Assembly: GCF_003721435.2 (NCBI RefSeq)
Contig: NZ_CP054585.1
Location: forward strand, 3,038,001 to 3,102,000
Direction: 5' to 3'
Length of the DNA stretch: 64,000 nucleotides
From: Halorubrum sp. CBA1229
GTDB lineage: Archaea > Halobacteriota > Halobacteria > Halobacteriales > Haloferacaceae
Shown here: in pieces, positions 35,762-44,897 of the stretch
Position numbering within the stretch: the first letter of the stretch is position 1
Layout of the letters: every line of letters starts with the position of its first letter
The notes under the pieces: generated by a model
What the model was told of the DNA's origin: nothing
What the model saw: the letters and a program-made list of their open reading frames with translations, nothing else
The model's database searches: none
Translations under genes and position numbers: made by a program

Positions 35762-35886
35762 CGTCGCTGAAGACGGTAACGGTACGCGTCAGTCCGAGAA
35801 AGGGGCAACAATTACGCCTATGTCACACCCGGGGCAACGAAGCGCGCGTTCGGGAGCCCTTTAGGCGCGAGACGCGTCGTACGGGT

Positions 35887-37263
35887 ATGAGCGACGACTG
35901 CGGATGCGGCACGAACGACGCGACGGCGCGCCCCGCTGACGGCGGGACGACGCCGTCATCGACCGGGTCGGAGCCGCGCCCGGCGAAGGGGAGCGAACTG
36001 GCGAACGACGACCGCCGCAACCCCTTCGCGGACGGGATCGACCGACGCCGACTGCTACAGGCCTCCGGCGCCGTCGGCGCGACGACGGCGCTGGCCGGCT
36101 GTGCGGGCGGCGACGGCGGCGACGGCGACGAGCCCGCGCCGACGATGTTCGTCTTCAACAACGGGGACCGGACGCTGAGCGTCATCGACGCGGAGAGCGA
36201 CGAGCTGCTCACGACCGCGTTCCTCGGGACGACCGCCTCCTTCCCGGCCAACCAGTACGCCACCGGCATCGACGACGAGCACGACGTGCTCTGGCTGAAC
36301 GTCTCCGGCGGCGTCCGGGCGTTCGACCAGCGCACCCTCGAAGAGCTCGCCTTCGTCGAGACGGGGTACGGCCCGAACTACCCGAACGTGACGCCCGACG
36401 GCGAGCACCTCCTCATCGCCTCCGGCGGGACGACCGGGATGGCCCCCGAGGGCGACGAGGCCCACGCCATCTTCCGCGTCGACGCGAACCGCGACAGCGA
36501 CACCTTCGGCGAGGTGACCGACGAGATCGAGACCGGCTACGTCGGCCCCTGCGACATGACGCTCGGCCCGAACGGGGACTACGCCTTCGTCGTCGACGTC
36601 GCCGACGAGGCGGTCCGCGTGCTGAGCGTCGACCCGTTCGAGACGGTGACGCGGGTCGACGCCGGCGAGCCGGTCACCGAGGGGAACGTCCTCCCGTTCA
36701 TGTGCACCGCCTCCTTCGACGGGGAGCTCCTCCTCGTCGAGAACGGCGAGGGGACGCTCGGCGGCGACCCCGAGGTGCCCCGCGAGGGCTCCGAGAGCGT
36801 CTGGGACATCTCCGACCCCGAGAACCCGGAAGAGATCGCGAAGGTCACCCGCGATGACGGGCTGCCGGGCGCGCCGATCACGAGCGAGGTCGCCCCGGAC
36901 AACACGGCCGCGTACCTCTTCATCCCCGGCGAGGGCGTCGGCGTGATAGACCTCGAGGCGAACGAGTACGAGACGACGATCGACGTCGGCGGCAGCAGCA
37001 TCGCCGGCGCGTGGGGACCGAACCGCGAGAAGCTGTACGTCCCCGTGCAGGACGCGAACCAGGTGGCCGTGATCGAACACGAGAGCCGCGAGGTCGTCGC
37101 GACCCTCGAGGCGGGCGAGGCGCCCACTGGCGCGGTCGCCGGATCGGTCCGACCCGAGGAGGACGCGGTGTCGAGCATCCAGGCGTCGCTCGCCTCGCTC
37201 GGTATCACCTTCGGCGAGATGGAGGCGTCGTGGTGCATGGACGACCACTGCTACTGCGGATAG
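35887..37263 (+). CDS. Tat-exported lipoprotein with YVTN-type beta-propeller
   Basis: A 458-residue protein. The first 50 residues are polar and start with a Cys pair (MSDDCGCG). A twin-arginine signal follows, DRRRLLQASGAVGATTALAG, with lipobox Cys72 (LAGC). Residues 80-430 are a beta-propeller of YVTN/YncE-like blades (MFVFNNGDRTLSVIDAES, DEHDVLWLNVSGGVRAF, YAFVVDVADEAVRVLSV). The extreme C-terminus is Trp-Cys-(x4)-His-Cys-Tyr-Cys-Gly. A surface-anchored scaffold or electron/sulfur partner is possible. The next gene starts at the base after the stop. Confidence 0.88.
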   Translation: MSDDCGCGTNDATARPADGGTTPSSTGSEPRPAKGSELANDDRRNPFADGIDRRRLLQASGAVGATTALAGCAGGDGGDGDEPAPTMFVFNNGDRTLSVIDAESDELLTTAFLGTTASFPANQYATGIDDEHDVLWLNVSGGVRAFDQRTLEELAFVETGYGPNYPNVTPDGEHLLIASGGTTGMAPEGDEAHAIFRVDANRDSDTFGEVTDEIETGYVGPCDMTLGPNGDYAFVVDVADEAVRVLSVDPFETVTRVDAGEPVTEGNVLPFMCTASFDGELLLVENGEGTLGGDPEVPREGSESVWDISDPENPEEIAKVTRDDGLPGAPITSEVAPDNTAAYLFIPGEGVGVIDLEANEYETTIDVGGSSIAGAWGPNREKLYVPVQDANQVAVIEHESREVVATLEAGEAPTGAVAGSVRPEEDAVSSIQASLASLGITFGEMEASWCMDDHCYCG

Positions 37264-38355
37264 ATGGCCTCCGATAACACGCCGAGCGACCGGGAAGTCG
37301 ACGATCCCGACAAGTCGGACTCGGCGTCGACCCGGCGCGGGCTCCTGCGGGCCGCGGCGGGCGCGACGGTCGCCGGCGCGGCGAGCACGGCCGGCTGTCT
37401 CGGCGTCACGACGCCGGCGGACGTCGCCGCGCGGAACCAGGTCAGCGGGAACGTCGCCCACTTCGTCGGGCCGAGCTGGCTCGCCGACAACCGCGAGGAC
37501 GTGGTCGTCCTCGACGCGCGCAACGTCGAACGGTTCCGCAAAGAGCGGATCTACGGCGCTCGGCGCGTGCCGTTCGACGCGATCACGAGTCGGCGGTCGA
37601 CCGACGCGGGCCTGGTCCCGGACGCCGAGGCGATCGCCGACGCGTTCGCCGAGGTCGGCGTGTCGCCCGACGACGACGTCCTCGTCTACGGCGCGAGCGT
37701 CGGGTCGCGGGTGACGCGGACCGCGTTCGCGCTCGCGGCGCTGGGTCACGAGGGCGACATCAAAGCCCTCAACGGCGGCCTCTCTGGGTGGAACGGCCGG
37801 CTCGGGACGGGCTCGCGCGACCGGGTCCAGGAGGCCGAGTACGAGCCCGACCCCGCCGAGTCGGCGTGGGTCACCCGAGAGTGGCTCGCCGATCGGGTCG
37901 GCACGTTCAACGGCGACGGCCCGGGTCTGGTCGACGTCCGCGTGCCCGAGGCGTACGTCGGCGCGCCCGCCTCCGACGCCCTCAACCCCGACAACGACCG
38001 CCACGGCCACCTCCCCGGCGCGATCGGCGTCCACTGGGTCGGCAACGTCGCCGGCCGGCGGATGACCGAACCGGGGCGCCTCGTACAGCTGTACGAGAAC
38101 CAGGCGGAGCTCGATCGCGCGGGCACCGTGGTCGTCTACGGCGACGATAACGTCGACCCCACGTCGACGTGGCTCACGCTGCGGGCGATCGGGTTCGAGG
38201 ACGTGCGCGTGTACGACGGCGGGTTCGGCGAGTGGGCGAACGTCGAGGACGACCGCGGCCGGTACCCCGTCGAGACCAAGACCAGCGTCGTCGTCGAGAC
38301 GGAAGGGAGCGTCGGCGGCGACGACGGCGGCGGCGACTTCTCCTGTACGGGATGA
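37264..38355 (+). CDS. Tat-exported double rhodanese without catalytic cysteines
   Basis: A 363-residue protein with a twin-arginine signal (STRRGLLRAAAGATVAGAAS) and lipobox Cys45 (TAGC). Two rhodanese domains follow, about 65-180 and 200-335, the layout of thiosulfate sulfurtransferases. The active loops read VYGASVGSR (domain 1, from Val141) and VVYGDDNVDPTS (domain 2), so the catalytic Cys is absent in both. After a Gly/Asp-rich linker the protein ends Phe-Ser-Cys-Thr-Gly (Cys361). Sulfur transfer by the normal route is not possible; binding or tail chemistry is speculation. Confidence 0.9.
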   Translation: MASDNTPSDREVDDPDKSDSASTRRGLLRAAAGATVAGAASTAGCLGVTTPADVAARNQVSGNVAHFVGPSWLADNREDVVVLDARNVERFRKERIYGARRVPFDAITSRRSTDAGLVPDAEAIADAFAEVGVSPDDDVLVYGASVGSRVTRTAFALAALGHEGDIKALNGGLSGWNGRLGTGSRDRVQEAEYEPDPAESAWVTREWLADRVGTFNGDGPGLVDVRVPEAYVGAPASDALNPDNDRHGHLPGAIGVHWVGNVAGRRMTEPGRLVQLYENQAELDRAGTVVVYGDDNVDPTSTWLTLRAIGFEDVRVYDGGFGEWANVEDDRGRYPVETKTSVVVETEGSVGGDDGGGDFSCTG

Positions 38356-39389
38356 CGGGCGGCGGAAGGGCCGAGCGCGACGACGTGGGCGACGCCGGTA
38401 GCCCGCCCGCCCGCGTCGTCGCGGTCCCCTGCGAGGGCGACGACGCCCTCGCGCTGTTCGCGCTCGCCGACGGCGATCCGCTCGGCGAGGTCCCGGTCGG
38501 GAGCCACCCGGTCCACGCGACGACCTTCGGGGGACGGACCTTCGTCGCGACGATGGGCGACCGGGCGGTCACCGCGGTGGACGCGGACGGCGCCGTCTCG
38601 CGCATCGAGACGGGCGTGCTGGGCCCCTCGCACTTCGCGGCCGCGAACGGCGAGCTGTTCGTCTCCTGCACCGCCGGCGACGCGCTCGCCGTCGTTGACC
38701 CCGAGACGCTGACCCTCGTCGCCCGCGTGGCGGTCGGCGCGGAGCCCCACGAGGTCGCCGTCGCTCCGGACGGTCGGCGGCTCTACGCCGGGAGCCGCCG
38801 AGAGGGCGTCGTCGACGTCGTCGATCCCGCGTCTCACGAGCGGATCGGTGCGGTCGACGTCGGCGCCGACGCCCGCGTGCAGGGCGTCGCGATCGGTCCC
38901 GAGGGAGCCCGCGGCTACGCCGTCGACCAGGCGGGCGCCCGCGTCGTCGCCTTCGATCCGGGCGGGGTCGACGAGCCGGGCGGCGCCTCCGAGGAGCCGG
39001 TTCTCGGCGCGGCCGCGGTCGGCGCGGACCCGTACGACCTCGTCGTCACCGCCGACCGCGTGTTCGTTCCCGGCCGCGAGGACGGCGTCGTCCACGAGTT
39101 CGACCGCGACCTCGGGCTCGCGGCGGTCCACGAGGGGTTCGCCCGTCCCGTCGACCTGTTCCGGATCGGCGGCGAACGCTGGGTGCTCGACGCCGGCGAC
39201 GACCGGCTCCGGTCGCTCGGGGGGTCGGTCGTCGAGACGCCGGCGCCGGGCCTCGTCGCGACCCGCGTCGAAGACCGACTCGTCGTCTCGCACTACGACG
39301 ACGACCGGATCTCGCTCGTCGACGTCGCCGAGGGGACGGTCTGGACGGCGGAGACGCCGGCGTACCCCTTCGGCTCGGTCGTCGTCTGA
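38352..39389 (+). CDS. Cytosolic beta-propeller protein
   Basis: About 345 residues of propeller-like repeats with no signal peptide: VVAVPCEGDDALALFALADG, FVSCTAGDALAVVDPETL, EVAVAPDGRRLYAGSRREGVVDVVD, and similar blades to the end. It overlaps the pseudo-rhodanese gene by four bases (ATGA), so it is translated in step with it. It resembles the propeller of the first gene of this operon but stays in the cytosol. Function unknown; a binding platform is likely for the fold. Confidence 0.85.
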   Translation: MTGGGRAERDDVGDAGSPPARVVAVPCEGDDALALFALADGDPLGEVPVGSHPVHATTFGGRTFVATMGDRAVTAVDADGAVSRIETGVLGPSHFAAANGELFVSCTAGDALAVVDPETLTLVARVAVGAEPHEVAVAPDGRRLYAGSRREGVVDVVDPASHERIGAVDVGADARVQGVAIGPEGARGYAVDQAGARVVAFDPGGVDEPGGASEEPVLGAAAVGADPYDLVVTADRVFVPGREDGVVHEFDRDLGLAAVHEGFARPVDLFRIGGERWVLDAGDDRLRSLGGSVVETPAPGLVATRVEDRLVVSHYDDDRISLVDVAEGTVWTAETPAYPFGSVVV

Positions 39390-39516
39390 GACCGTTCCGG
39401 CGCCTCGGCGGGCGCGGGTCCGCGGGCGACGAGGCGGACGGTTCGCCCCCGTCACAGACAGCGGGGAACGCTGCCGGAGCCCTCGGAGCCATCCCCCGCC
39501 TCGTCGTCCCCGCGGT

Positions 39517-39900
39517 ATGAAGGTCGCCTACGTCTTCGCGACGGCCGGACAGACCATCGACTACGTGCTCGGGGACATGATCCTCCCGCAGCTCGAGGCC
39601 GGGGCCCACGGCGCCGACGTCGTCGGGATGTTCTTCTTCCACGACAACACCTACGCGCTCCGCGAGGACGACCCGCTGGGCCAGCGGCTCGCCGACGTGG
39701 CGGCCGAGCGGGAGATCCTCCTCATGCTGTGCGACCAGTGCGCGACCCGCCGGGGGCTCGCCGAGTTCGACCACACCGACGAGCACGGGCGCGACCACTA
39801 CGAGCCGACGAACACCGTCGAGGGCGCGACGGTGGGCTGCTTCCCCGACCTCTACGCGGCGCTCGGCGAGGTCGGCGTCGACCACGTGATCACGCTGTGA
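39517..39900 (+). CDS. DsrE-like protein
   Basis: A 127-residue protein with a DsrE/DsrF-like fold: start MKVAYVFATAGQTIDYVLGD, middle GADVVGMFFFHDNTYALRED, and a Cys pair in LLMLCDQCATRRGLAEF (Cys72 and Cys75), plus Cys108. DsrE-family proteins carry persulfide sulfur on a conserved Cys. Its place after TusA, rhodanese, YeeE and the Tat-exported genes suggests it accepts or passes sulfur in the cytosol. It is 127 bases from the propeller gene on the same strand. Confidence 0.82.
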   Translation: MKVAYVFATAGQTIDYVLGDMILPQLEAGAHGADVVGMFFFHDNTYALREDDPLGQRLADVAAEREILLMLCDQCATRRGLAEFDHTDEHGRDHYEPTNTVEGATVGCFPDLYAALGEVGVDHVITL

Positions 39901-39931
39901 GCGGGAGCTGTCGCGGCCCGAAACGCGCCGC

Positions 39932-40546
39932 TTAAATCTCGAAGTCGGGCGTGTCGAACGCGCCCTCGTCGTCGTCGACGTCGTACCCCTCGATCGCGGT
40001 GAGCGCGACGTCGAGCGTCGTCTCCACGTCCCACCGCCCCGTGTTGATCGCGAGGTCGTAGATCGAGCGGTCGGACAGGTCGATCCCGTAGTACGACTGG
40101 TAGCGCTTCTCTTCGATCACTTCCCGGACCTGCATCTCGGAGGTCATCTCCTCGCGGTCGAGCGTCCGGTCGGCGCGCACCTCGTCGGGGGCGTCGAGCC
40201 AGATCCGGACGTCGGCGCGGTTCCCGGCGATCCACCCGGCGAGGCGCGACTCCAGGATGAACGCCTTGTTGGCGGCGCCCCACTTCTCGGCGATCCGGCG
40301 GAGCCGCCGGTCGAGCGCGCGGTCGATCTCCTCGGACTCGCCGGTCTTCGCGATCAGCTGCGAGAGGCTCATGTCGCGCTCGGCGGCGATCTCGCGGAAC
40401 AGCTCCCCGCCGGAGACGTAGCCGCAGTCGAGCGCCTCCGCCAGCCCCTCGACCAGCGTCGTCGCCCCGCAGCCCGGCGGACCGGAGACGGTGACGAACA
40501 GGTTTCGGTCGATCTCCCGCTCCGTCGCCGGCGAGGTTCCACTCAT
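39932..40546 (-). CDS. cmk: Cytidylate kinase
   Basis: Phosphorylates CMP (and dCMP) with ATP; 204 residues, typical archaeal size. LFVTVSGPPGCGATTLVEGLA (key GPPGCGATT, about 22-30) is the P-loop. CGYVSGGELFREIAAERDMSLSQL follows at about 41-64 for CMP binding, and DAPDEVRADR at about 117-126. The last ~15 residues are acidic. The gene is divergent from lhr by about 100 bases. Confidence 0.93.
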   Translation of the reverse strand: MSGTSPATEREIDRNLFVTVSGPPGCGATTLVEGLAEALDCGYVSGGELFREIAAERDMSLSQLIAKTGESEEIDRALDRRLRRIAEKWGAANKAFILESRLAGWIAGNRADVRIWLDAPDEVRADRTLDREEMTSEMQVREVIEEKRYQSYYGIDLSDRSIYDLAINTGRWDVETTLDVALTAIEGYDVDDDEGAFDTPDFEI

Positions 40547-40642
40547 ACGTGCGGCGCCACGGACGGATCGCGGATAAACGGGCCGGTTCACGCACCGCCA
40601 CCGACACAACCGATATGCCTCCGCGCGCCCACGTACGGGACA

Positions 40643-43450
40643 GTGACCGGACTCACGGAACGCGGCGCGGAGCTCCCCTCGGCGAGGGCCCTCCTCCGCG
40701 AGGCCCTCGCCGAGCACGACGGCCCCTCCGTCGAGTTCGATCCGGAGACCGTGCCGCTCCCGGACGCCCACGTGCTCGACCGGCTCTCGCCGCCGGTCCG
40801 TCGCTGGTGGGTCTCGGAGTTCGGCGCGTACGTCGGCGAGAACGGCGGCTTCTTCACCCCGCCGCAGCGCGAGGCGATCCCCCACGTCGACGAGGGAGAG
40901 AACTGCCTCGTCGCCGCGCCGACCGGGAGCGGGAAGACGCTCGCCTCCTTCACCGCCGTACTCGACGACCTCTTCGCCCGAGAGCGGGCGGGAGAGCTGG
41001 AGAACTCGGTCTACTGCCTCTACGTCTCGCCGCTGAAGTCGCTCGCTAACGACATCGAGCGCAACCTGGAGGCCCCGATCGAGGGGATCGCGGCGGAGGC
41101 GGCCGCCGGCGACGAGGGAGACGGCGACCCCGATCCGGGGGTCAGGCAGGCGATCCGCCACGGCGACACGAGCAAAGCCGACCGGCAGGCGATGCTGGAG
41201 GAGACGCCGCACGTGCTCAACACCACGCCGGAGACGCTGGCGATCCTGCTCAACTCCCCGAAGTTCAAGGAGAAGCTCCGGACCGTCGAGTACGTCGTCG
41301 TCGACGAGATCCACTCGCTGGCGGCGAACAAGCGCGGCACCCACCTCGCCGTCTCGCTGGAGCGGCTGACGGATCTGGCCGACGGCTCCCCGACCCGGAT
41401 CGGCTGCTCGGCGACGGTCGAGCCGCTCGACGAGGTGGCCGAGTTCCTCGTCGGCCGCGAGCGCGTCGCCGGCGAGGTGGGCGACGAGTCCGGGCTCGAC
41501 CCCCGACCCTACGAGCTGGTGGACGAGCGCTTCGTCCGGGAGTTCGACCTCGAACTGCGGACGCCGGCGGCCGACCTGATCCACACGCCCCGATCGGCCG
41601 TCACCGATCGCTTTTATAACTCTCTCCGCGACCTGATCGAGTCCCACGAGAACACGCTGGTGTTCACCAACTCCCGGTCGGGCGCGGAGCGCACGTTGCA
41701 GGAGCTCCGCGAGCGGTTCGGCTACGACGAGTCGGACTCGGGCTGCCACCACGGGAGCCTCGGCGAGGGCCAGCGCACTCGGATCGAGGAGGGGCTGAAA
41801 GAGGGCTCGCTCGACGTGGTGACCACCTCGACGAGCTTGGAGCTCGGCATCGACATGCCGCACCTCGACTTGGTGGTGCAGGTCGGCTCGCCGAAGTCGG
41901 TCGCGGCGCTGCTCCAGCGCGTCGGGCGCGCCGGCCACAGTCCCGGCGAGACCGTCGAGGGGCGGGTGTTCGCGCTCGACCGCGACGAGCTGGTCGAGTG
42001 CGCGGCGATGCTCGCCCGCGCCGAGGACGGGTTCGTCGACCGCGTGTTCCTCCCCGAGGGAGCCTACGACGTGGCCGCCCAGCACGTCTACGGGATGGCG
42101 ATAAACCGGATCCGACCCGACCGCGAGGTCCGCGAGACGCTCCGGCGCGCACACCCGTATCGCGAGTTCGGCGAGAGGGAGTACGAGCGGCTCATGCGGT
42201 ACCTCACGGCGGACTACGAGGGGCTCGAAGACCGGAACGTCTACCCGAAGGTGTGGCGCGACGAGAACGACCCGCCGGGCGGGGAGCACCACCACGAGGA
42301 GCACCCGGTCGGCGAACTCCTCGTCGGGAAGCGCGGCCGGCTGGCGCGGGTCATTTATATGACCAACGTCGGGACAATCCCGGACTCGTTCAGCTGTCAG
42401 GTGCTCACTCGCGACGGCGAGCCGGTCGGGACGCTCGACGAGAGCTACCTCGACACCCTCGACCCCGGCGACGTGTTCGCGCTGGGGGGCGAGCGGTTCG
42501 CCTTCCGGTACCGCCGCGGCTCGAAGGTGTACGTCGACCGGACGAGCGAGCGCCCGACCGTCCCCTCGTGGTACTCCGAGCGGCTGCCGCTCTCCTACGA
42601 CCTCGCGCGGGAGGTGCTGGCGTTCCAGGGCGAGCTGCTCGACCGGCTTTCAGACGGCGGCCCCCCGGCGGTCCGCGCGTGGCTCCGGGAGTTCCCCCTC
42701 GACGGGAACGCGGTCCGGGCAATCACGCGGATGTACGACGAGCAGGTCAACTACGCGGGCGCCGAGAGCGTCCCCACGCCCTCCCGGCTCGTCGTGGAGG
42801 AGGAGCTCGACCGGGCCGAGTACAAGCGCCGGTTCTACGTCCACTCGAACTACGGTCGGCGGTTCAACGACGGCCTCTCCCGGCTCGTCGCCGCCGCGGT
42901 CGCGAACCGCACGGACGCGAACGTCGCCGTCGCGGTCGCGGACCGCGGCTTCTCGCTCGCGCTCCCGCTGAACCGCAAGGTCGACGTCGCCGGGATCCTC
43001 CGCGAGCTGGACCCCGACACGGCGCGCGAGGACCTCCGCGAGGCGGTGCAGGGGACCGACCTCCTCCAGCGCTACTTCCGCATCGACGCGGCGCGCTCGC
43101 TCCTCATCTTGAAGCGGTACAAGGGGTACGAGAAGACGGCGGCCGAACAGCAGGTGTCGGCCGAGATGCTGCTGTCGTTCGCCGAGGAGCTCGACGAGTT
43201 CGCCGTCACCGAGGAGACGTACCGGGAGCTGCTGGAGGACCGCCTCGACCTCGCCGGCATTCGCGAGGTGCTCTCGGGGGTCGCCGACGGCGACGTCGAC
43301 GTGGTCCACCACACGGTCGACTCACCGACCCCGATATCCTTCGGGCTCGCGACGCTCGTCGACTCCGACACGGTGCTCGCCGACGACGAGTCGGCGGTGC
43401 TCCGAGAGTTCCACGCCCGCGTCACGGAGTCGATCGAGGAGGTCGAGTGA
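40643..43450 (+). CDS. lhr: Lhr-type ATP-dependent helicase
   Basis: Large superfamily 2 helicase of the Lhr-core group, 935 residues from a GTG start. Walker A APTGSGKT (about 92-99), Walker B VVDEIHSLAANKRG (about 218-231), motif III GCSATVEPL, motif IV-VI VFTNSRSGAERTL, STSLELGIDMPHLDLVVQVGSPKSVA and QRVGRAGHS (ends of the core at about 440). A winged-helix and Lhr C-terminal domain follow. It probably acts in DNA repair. An Arg/Gln/Glu-rich region is present mid-protein. No operon partner. Confidence 0.95.
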   Translation: MTGLTERGAELPSARALLREALAEHDGPSVEFDPETVPLPDAHVLDRLSPPVRRWWVSEFGAYVGENGGFFTPPQREAIPHVDEGENCLVAAPTGSGKTLASFTAVLDDLFARERAGELENSVYCLYVSPLKSLANDIERNLEAPIEGIAAEAAAGDEGDGDPDPGVRQAIRHGDTSKADRQAMLEETPHVLNTTPETLAILLNSPKFKEKLRTVEYVVVDEIHSLAANKRGTHLAVSLERLTDLADGSPTRIGCSATVEPLDEVAEFLVGRERVAGEVGDESGLDPRPYELVDERFVREFDLELRTPAADLIHTPRSAVTDRFYNSLRDLIESHENTLVFTNSRSGAERTLQELRERFGYDESDSGCHHGSLGEGQRTRIEEGLKEGSLDVVTTSTSLELGIDMPHLDLVVQVGSPKSVAALLQRVGRAGHSPGETVEGRVFALDRDELVECAAMLARAEDGFVDRVFLPEGAYDVAAQHVYGMAINRIRPDREVRETLRRAHPYREFGEREYERLMRYLTADYEGLEDRNVYPKVWRDENDPPGGEHHHEEHPVGELLVGKRGRLARVIYMTNVGTIPDSFSCQVLTRDGEPVGTLDESYLDTLDPGDVFALGGERFAFRYRRGSKVYVDRTSERPTVPSWYSERLPLSYDLAREVLAFQGELLDRLSDGGPPAVRAWLREFPLDGNAVRAITRMYDEQVNYAGAESVPTPSRLVVEEELDRAEYKRRFYVHSNYGRRFNDGLSRLVAAAVANRTDANVAVAVADRGFSLALPLNRKVDVAGILRELDPDTAREDLREAVQGTDLLQRYFRIDAARSLLILKRYKGYEKTAAEQQVSAEMLLSFAEELDEFAVTEETYRELLEDRLDLAGIREVLSGVADGDVDVVHHTVDSPTPISFGLATLVDSDTVLADDESAVLREFHARVTESIEEVE

Positions 43451-43492
43451 GGGCGACGGGAGGGCGACTGAGAGCCGATGCCCCCGCGCCGC

Positions 43493-43681
43493 TCACGGCC
43501 GCGGCGGCTCCGAGGGGATCACGTCCGGGAGCCCGTCGAGGAGCAGGGTGGTGTAGTAGAGGAAGACCACGAGCGCCGCGACGGAGAGCAGCAGGAGGAA
43601 GAGTAGGATCATGCGCTCGTCGCTGCGGACGACGGCGCTTCCGTCGGCGACGAACCGCGCGAGGGACCGGTCCGTAGGCAT
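43493..43681 (-). CDS. Small single-helix membrane protein
   Basis: A 62-residue hypothetical protein with one strong hydrophobic stretch at about 25-50 (LLFLLLLSVAALVVFLYYTT) after a short charged start, and a Pro-rich end. Length and hydrophobicity suggest a single membrane helix. Its frame does not read through the neighbouring genes, which supports it. Function unknown. Confidence 0.6.
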   Translation of the reverse strand: MPTDRSLARFVADGSAVVRSDERMILLFLLLLSVAALVVFLYYTTLLLDGLPDVIPSEPPRP

Positions 43682-43733
43682 CGACGGTACCCTACGCGCT
43701 CGGGCTTTTAAAAAGGTCGCCCGAAAGAGCGAC

Positions 43734-44717
43734 TCAGTCGCTCTCGATCGGCGGCGTCTCCGAGCGCGACAGCGGCTCGCCGTCGACGGGCTCGTCGGGG
43801 TTGGCGTCGACGGCCGCGTCGCTCAGGCCGAGCTGCGCGTCGACGTCGGCGTCCTCCCGCACGTGGACCGTGCCGCGGTGGATCGCGATCGCGTCGGCGA
43901 GGTGGAGCCGGACGGCGTCGAGCAGCACGTCGGCCTCGAGGGGCTGCCCGCGGCGCTTGATCGCCTCGACGTCGGCGCCCGCGGGCACGTCGAAGGCGCG
44001 CTGGGCGATCACGGGCCCCTGGTCGAGGTCGGTCGTGACGTAGTGGGCGGTGACGCCCGCGACGCGGACGCCGGCGTCCTTCGCCTGCCGGTACGCCTCC
44101 GCGCCGGGGAACGCCGGCAGCAGCGAGGGGTGGACGTTGATGATCCGGCCCTCGTAGCGGAAGACGACCTCCGGCGAGAGGATCCGCATGTAGCGGGCTA
44201 AGGCGATCAGGTCCACGTCGTACTCGGCCAGCAGGTCGAGCAGCCGGCCCTCGTCGGTGTTGCCGTTCCCGTCGCCCACGTCGTAGAAGGGCTTGTCGTA
44301 GCGCTCCGCGAGCGACCGGAGGTCGCCCCGGTTGCCGATGACGACCGGGATCTCGGCCTCCTCCCCGTCGTCGGCGAGCTCGTTGTTGGCCTCGGCCTCC
44401 AGCAGCGCCTCGGGCGCGTGCGTCTCCTTCGTGACGAGCAGCGCGATCCGGCGCGCGTCGCGGTCGCTCGGGAAGCGCACCTGGATGTCGACGTCGAGCT
44501 CCCGGCCGAGCTCGGCGAGCGCGCGCCGGAGCTCGCCTCTGGACGTCTCCATCTCCGAGGCGTCCACGCGGGTCGTCATCCGGAAGACGCCCTCGCGGAC
44601 CGCCTGGTCGAGGTCCTCGATGTTGATCCCCCGCTCGAACAGCAGGGAGGTGACCCGCGCGATGAGTCCGGTCTTGTCTCCTCCGACCACCGTGATCTCG
44701 GTCAGTTCGCGGGTCAT
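43734..44717 (-). CDS. purU: Formyltetrahydrofolate deformylase
   Basis: Releases formate from 10-formyl-THF; 327 residues. An N-terminal ACT domain (EITVVGGDKTGLIARVTSLL, about 6-25) is followed by the formyltransferase domain with INVHPSLLPAFPGAEAY (about 206-222) and the Asp-containing DLDQGPVIAQR (about 244-254). About 45 extra acidic residues follow the domain. It starts near purS and purQ on the opposite strand, so it may supply formate for purine synthesis. A GART-type role of the same fold is less likely given the ACT domain. Confidence 0.9.
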   Translation of the reverse strand: MTRELTEITVVGGDKTGLIARVTSLLFERGINIEDLDQAVREGVFRMTTRVDASEMETSRGELRRALAELGRELDVDIQVRFPSDRDARRIALLVTKETHAPEALLEAEANNELADDGEEAEIPVVIGNRGDLRSLAERYDKPFYDVGDGNGNTDEGRLLDLLAEYDVDLIALARYMRILSPEVVFRYEGRIINVHPSLLPAFPGAEAYRQAKDAGVRVAGVTAHYVTTDLDQGPVIAQRAFDVPAGADVEAIKRRGQPLEADVLLDAVRLHLADAIAIHRGTVHVREDADVDAQLGLSDAAVDANPDEPVDGEPLSRSETPPIESD

Positions 44718-44897
44718 GCGACGATCACCTCCGCAGTGTCGAGCGGCTGCATACACCGGGACCAAGTCGCGGAGGGGTTTGCCCCTTTCGTTCCGCGCGG
44801 AGCCTGCCGCCCGCCCGATCGACCGGGATATACCCACAAACGTGCATATAAAAGGCGTTCCAAAACGGTTTTTACACACGACTCCGCAGTATCGCTC

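Noticed and set aside
36055-38034. A 659-residue open frame on the minus strand across the Tat operon
   Set aside because: It is antisense to two genes with Tat signals and recognisable folds; the antisense protein has no family features.
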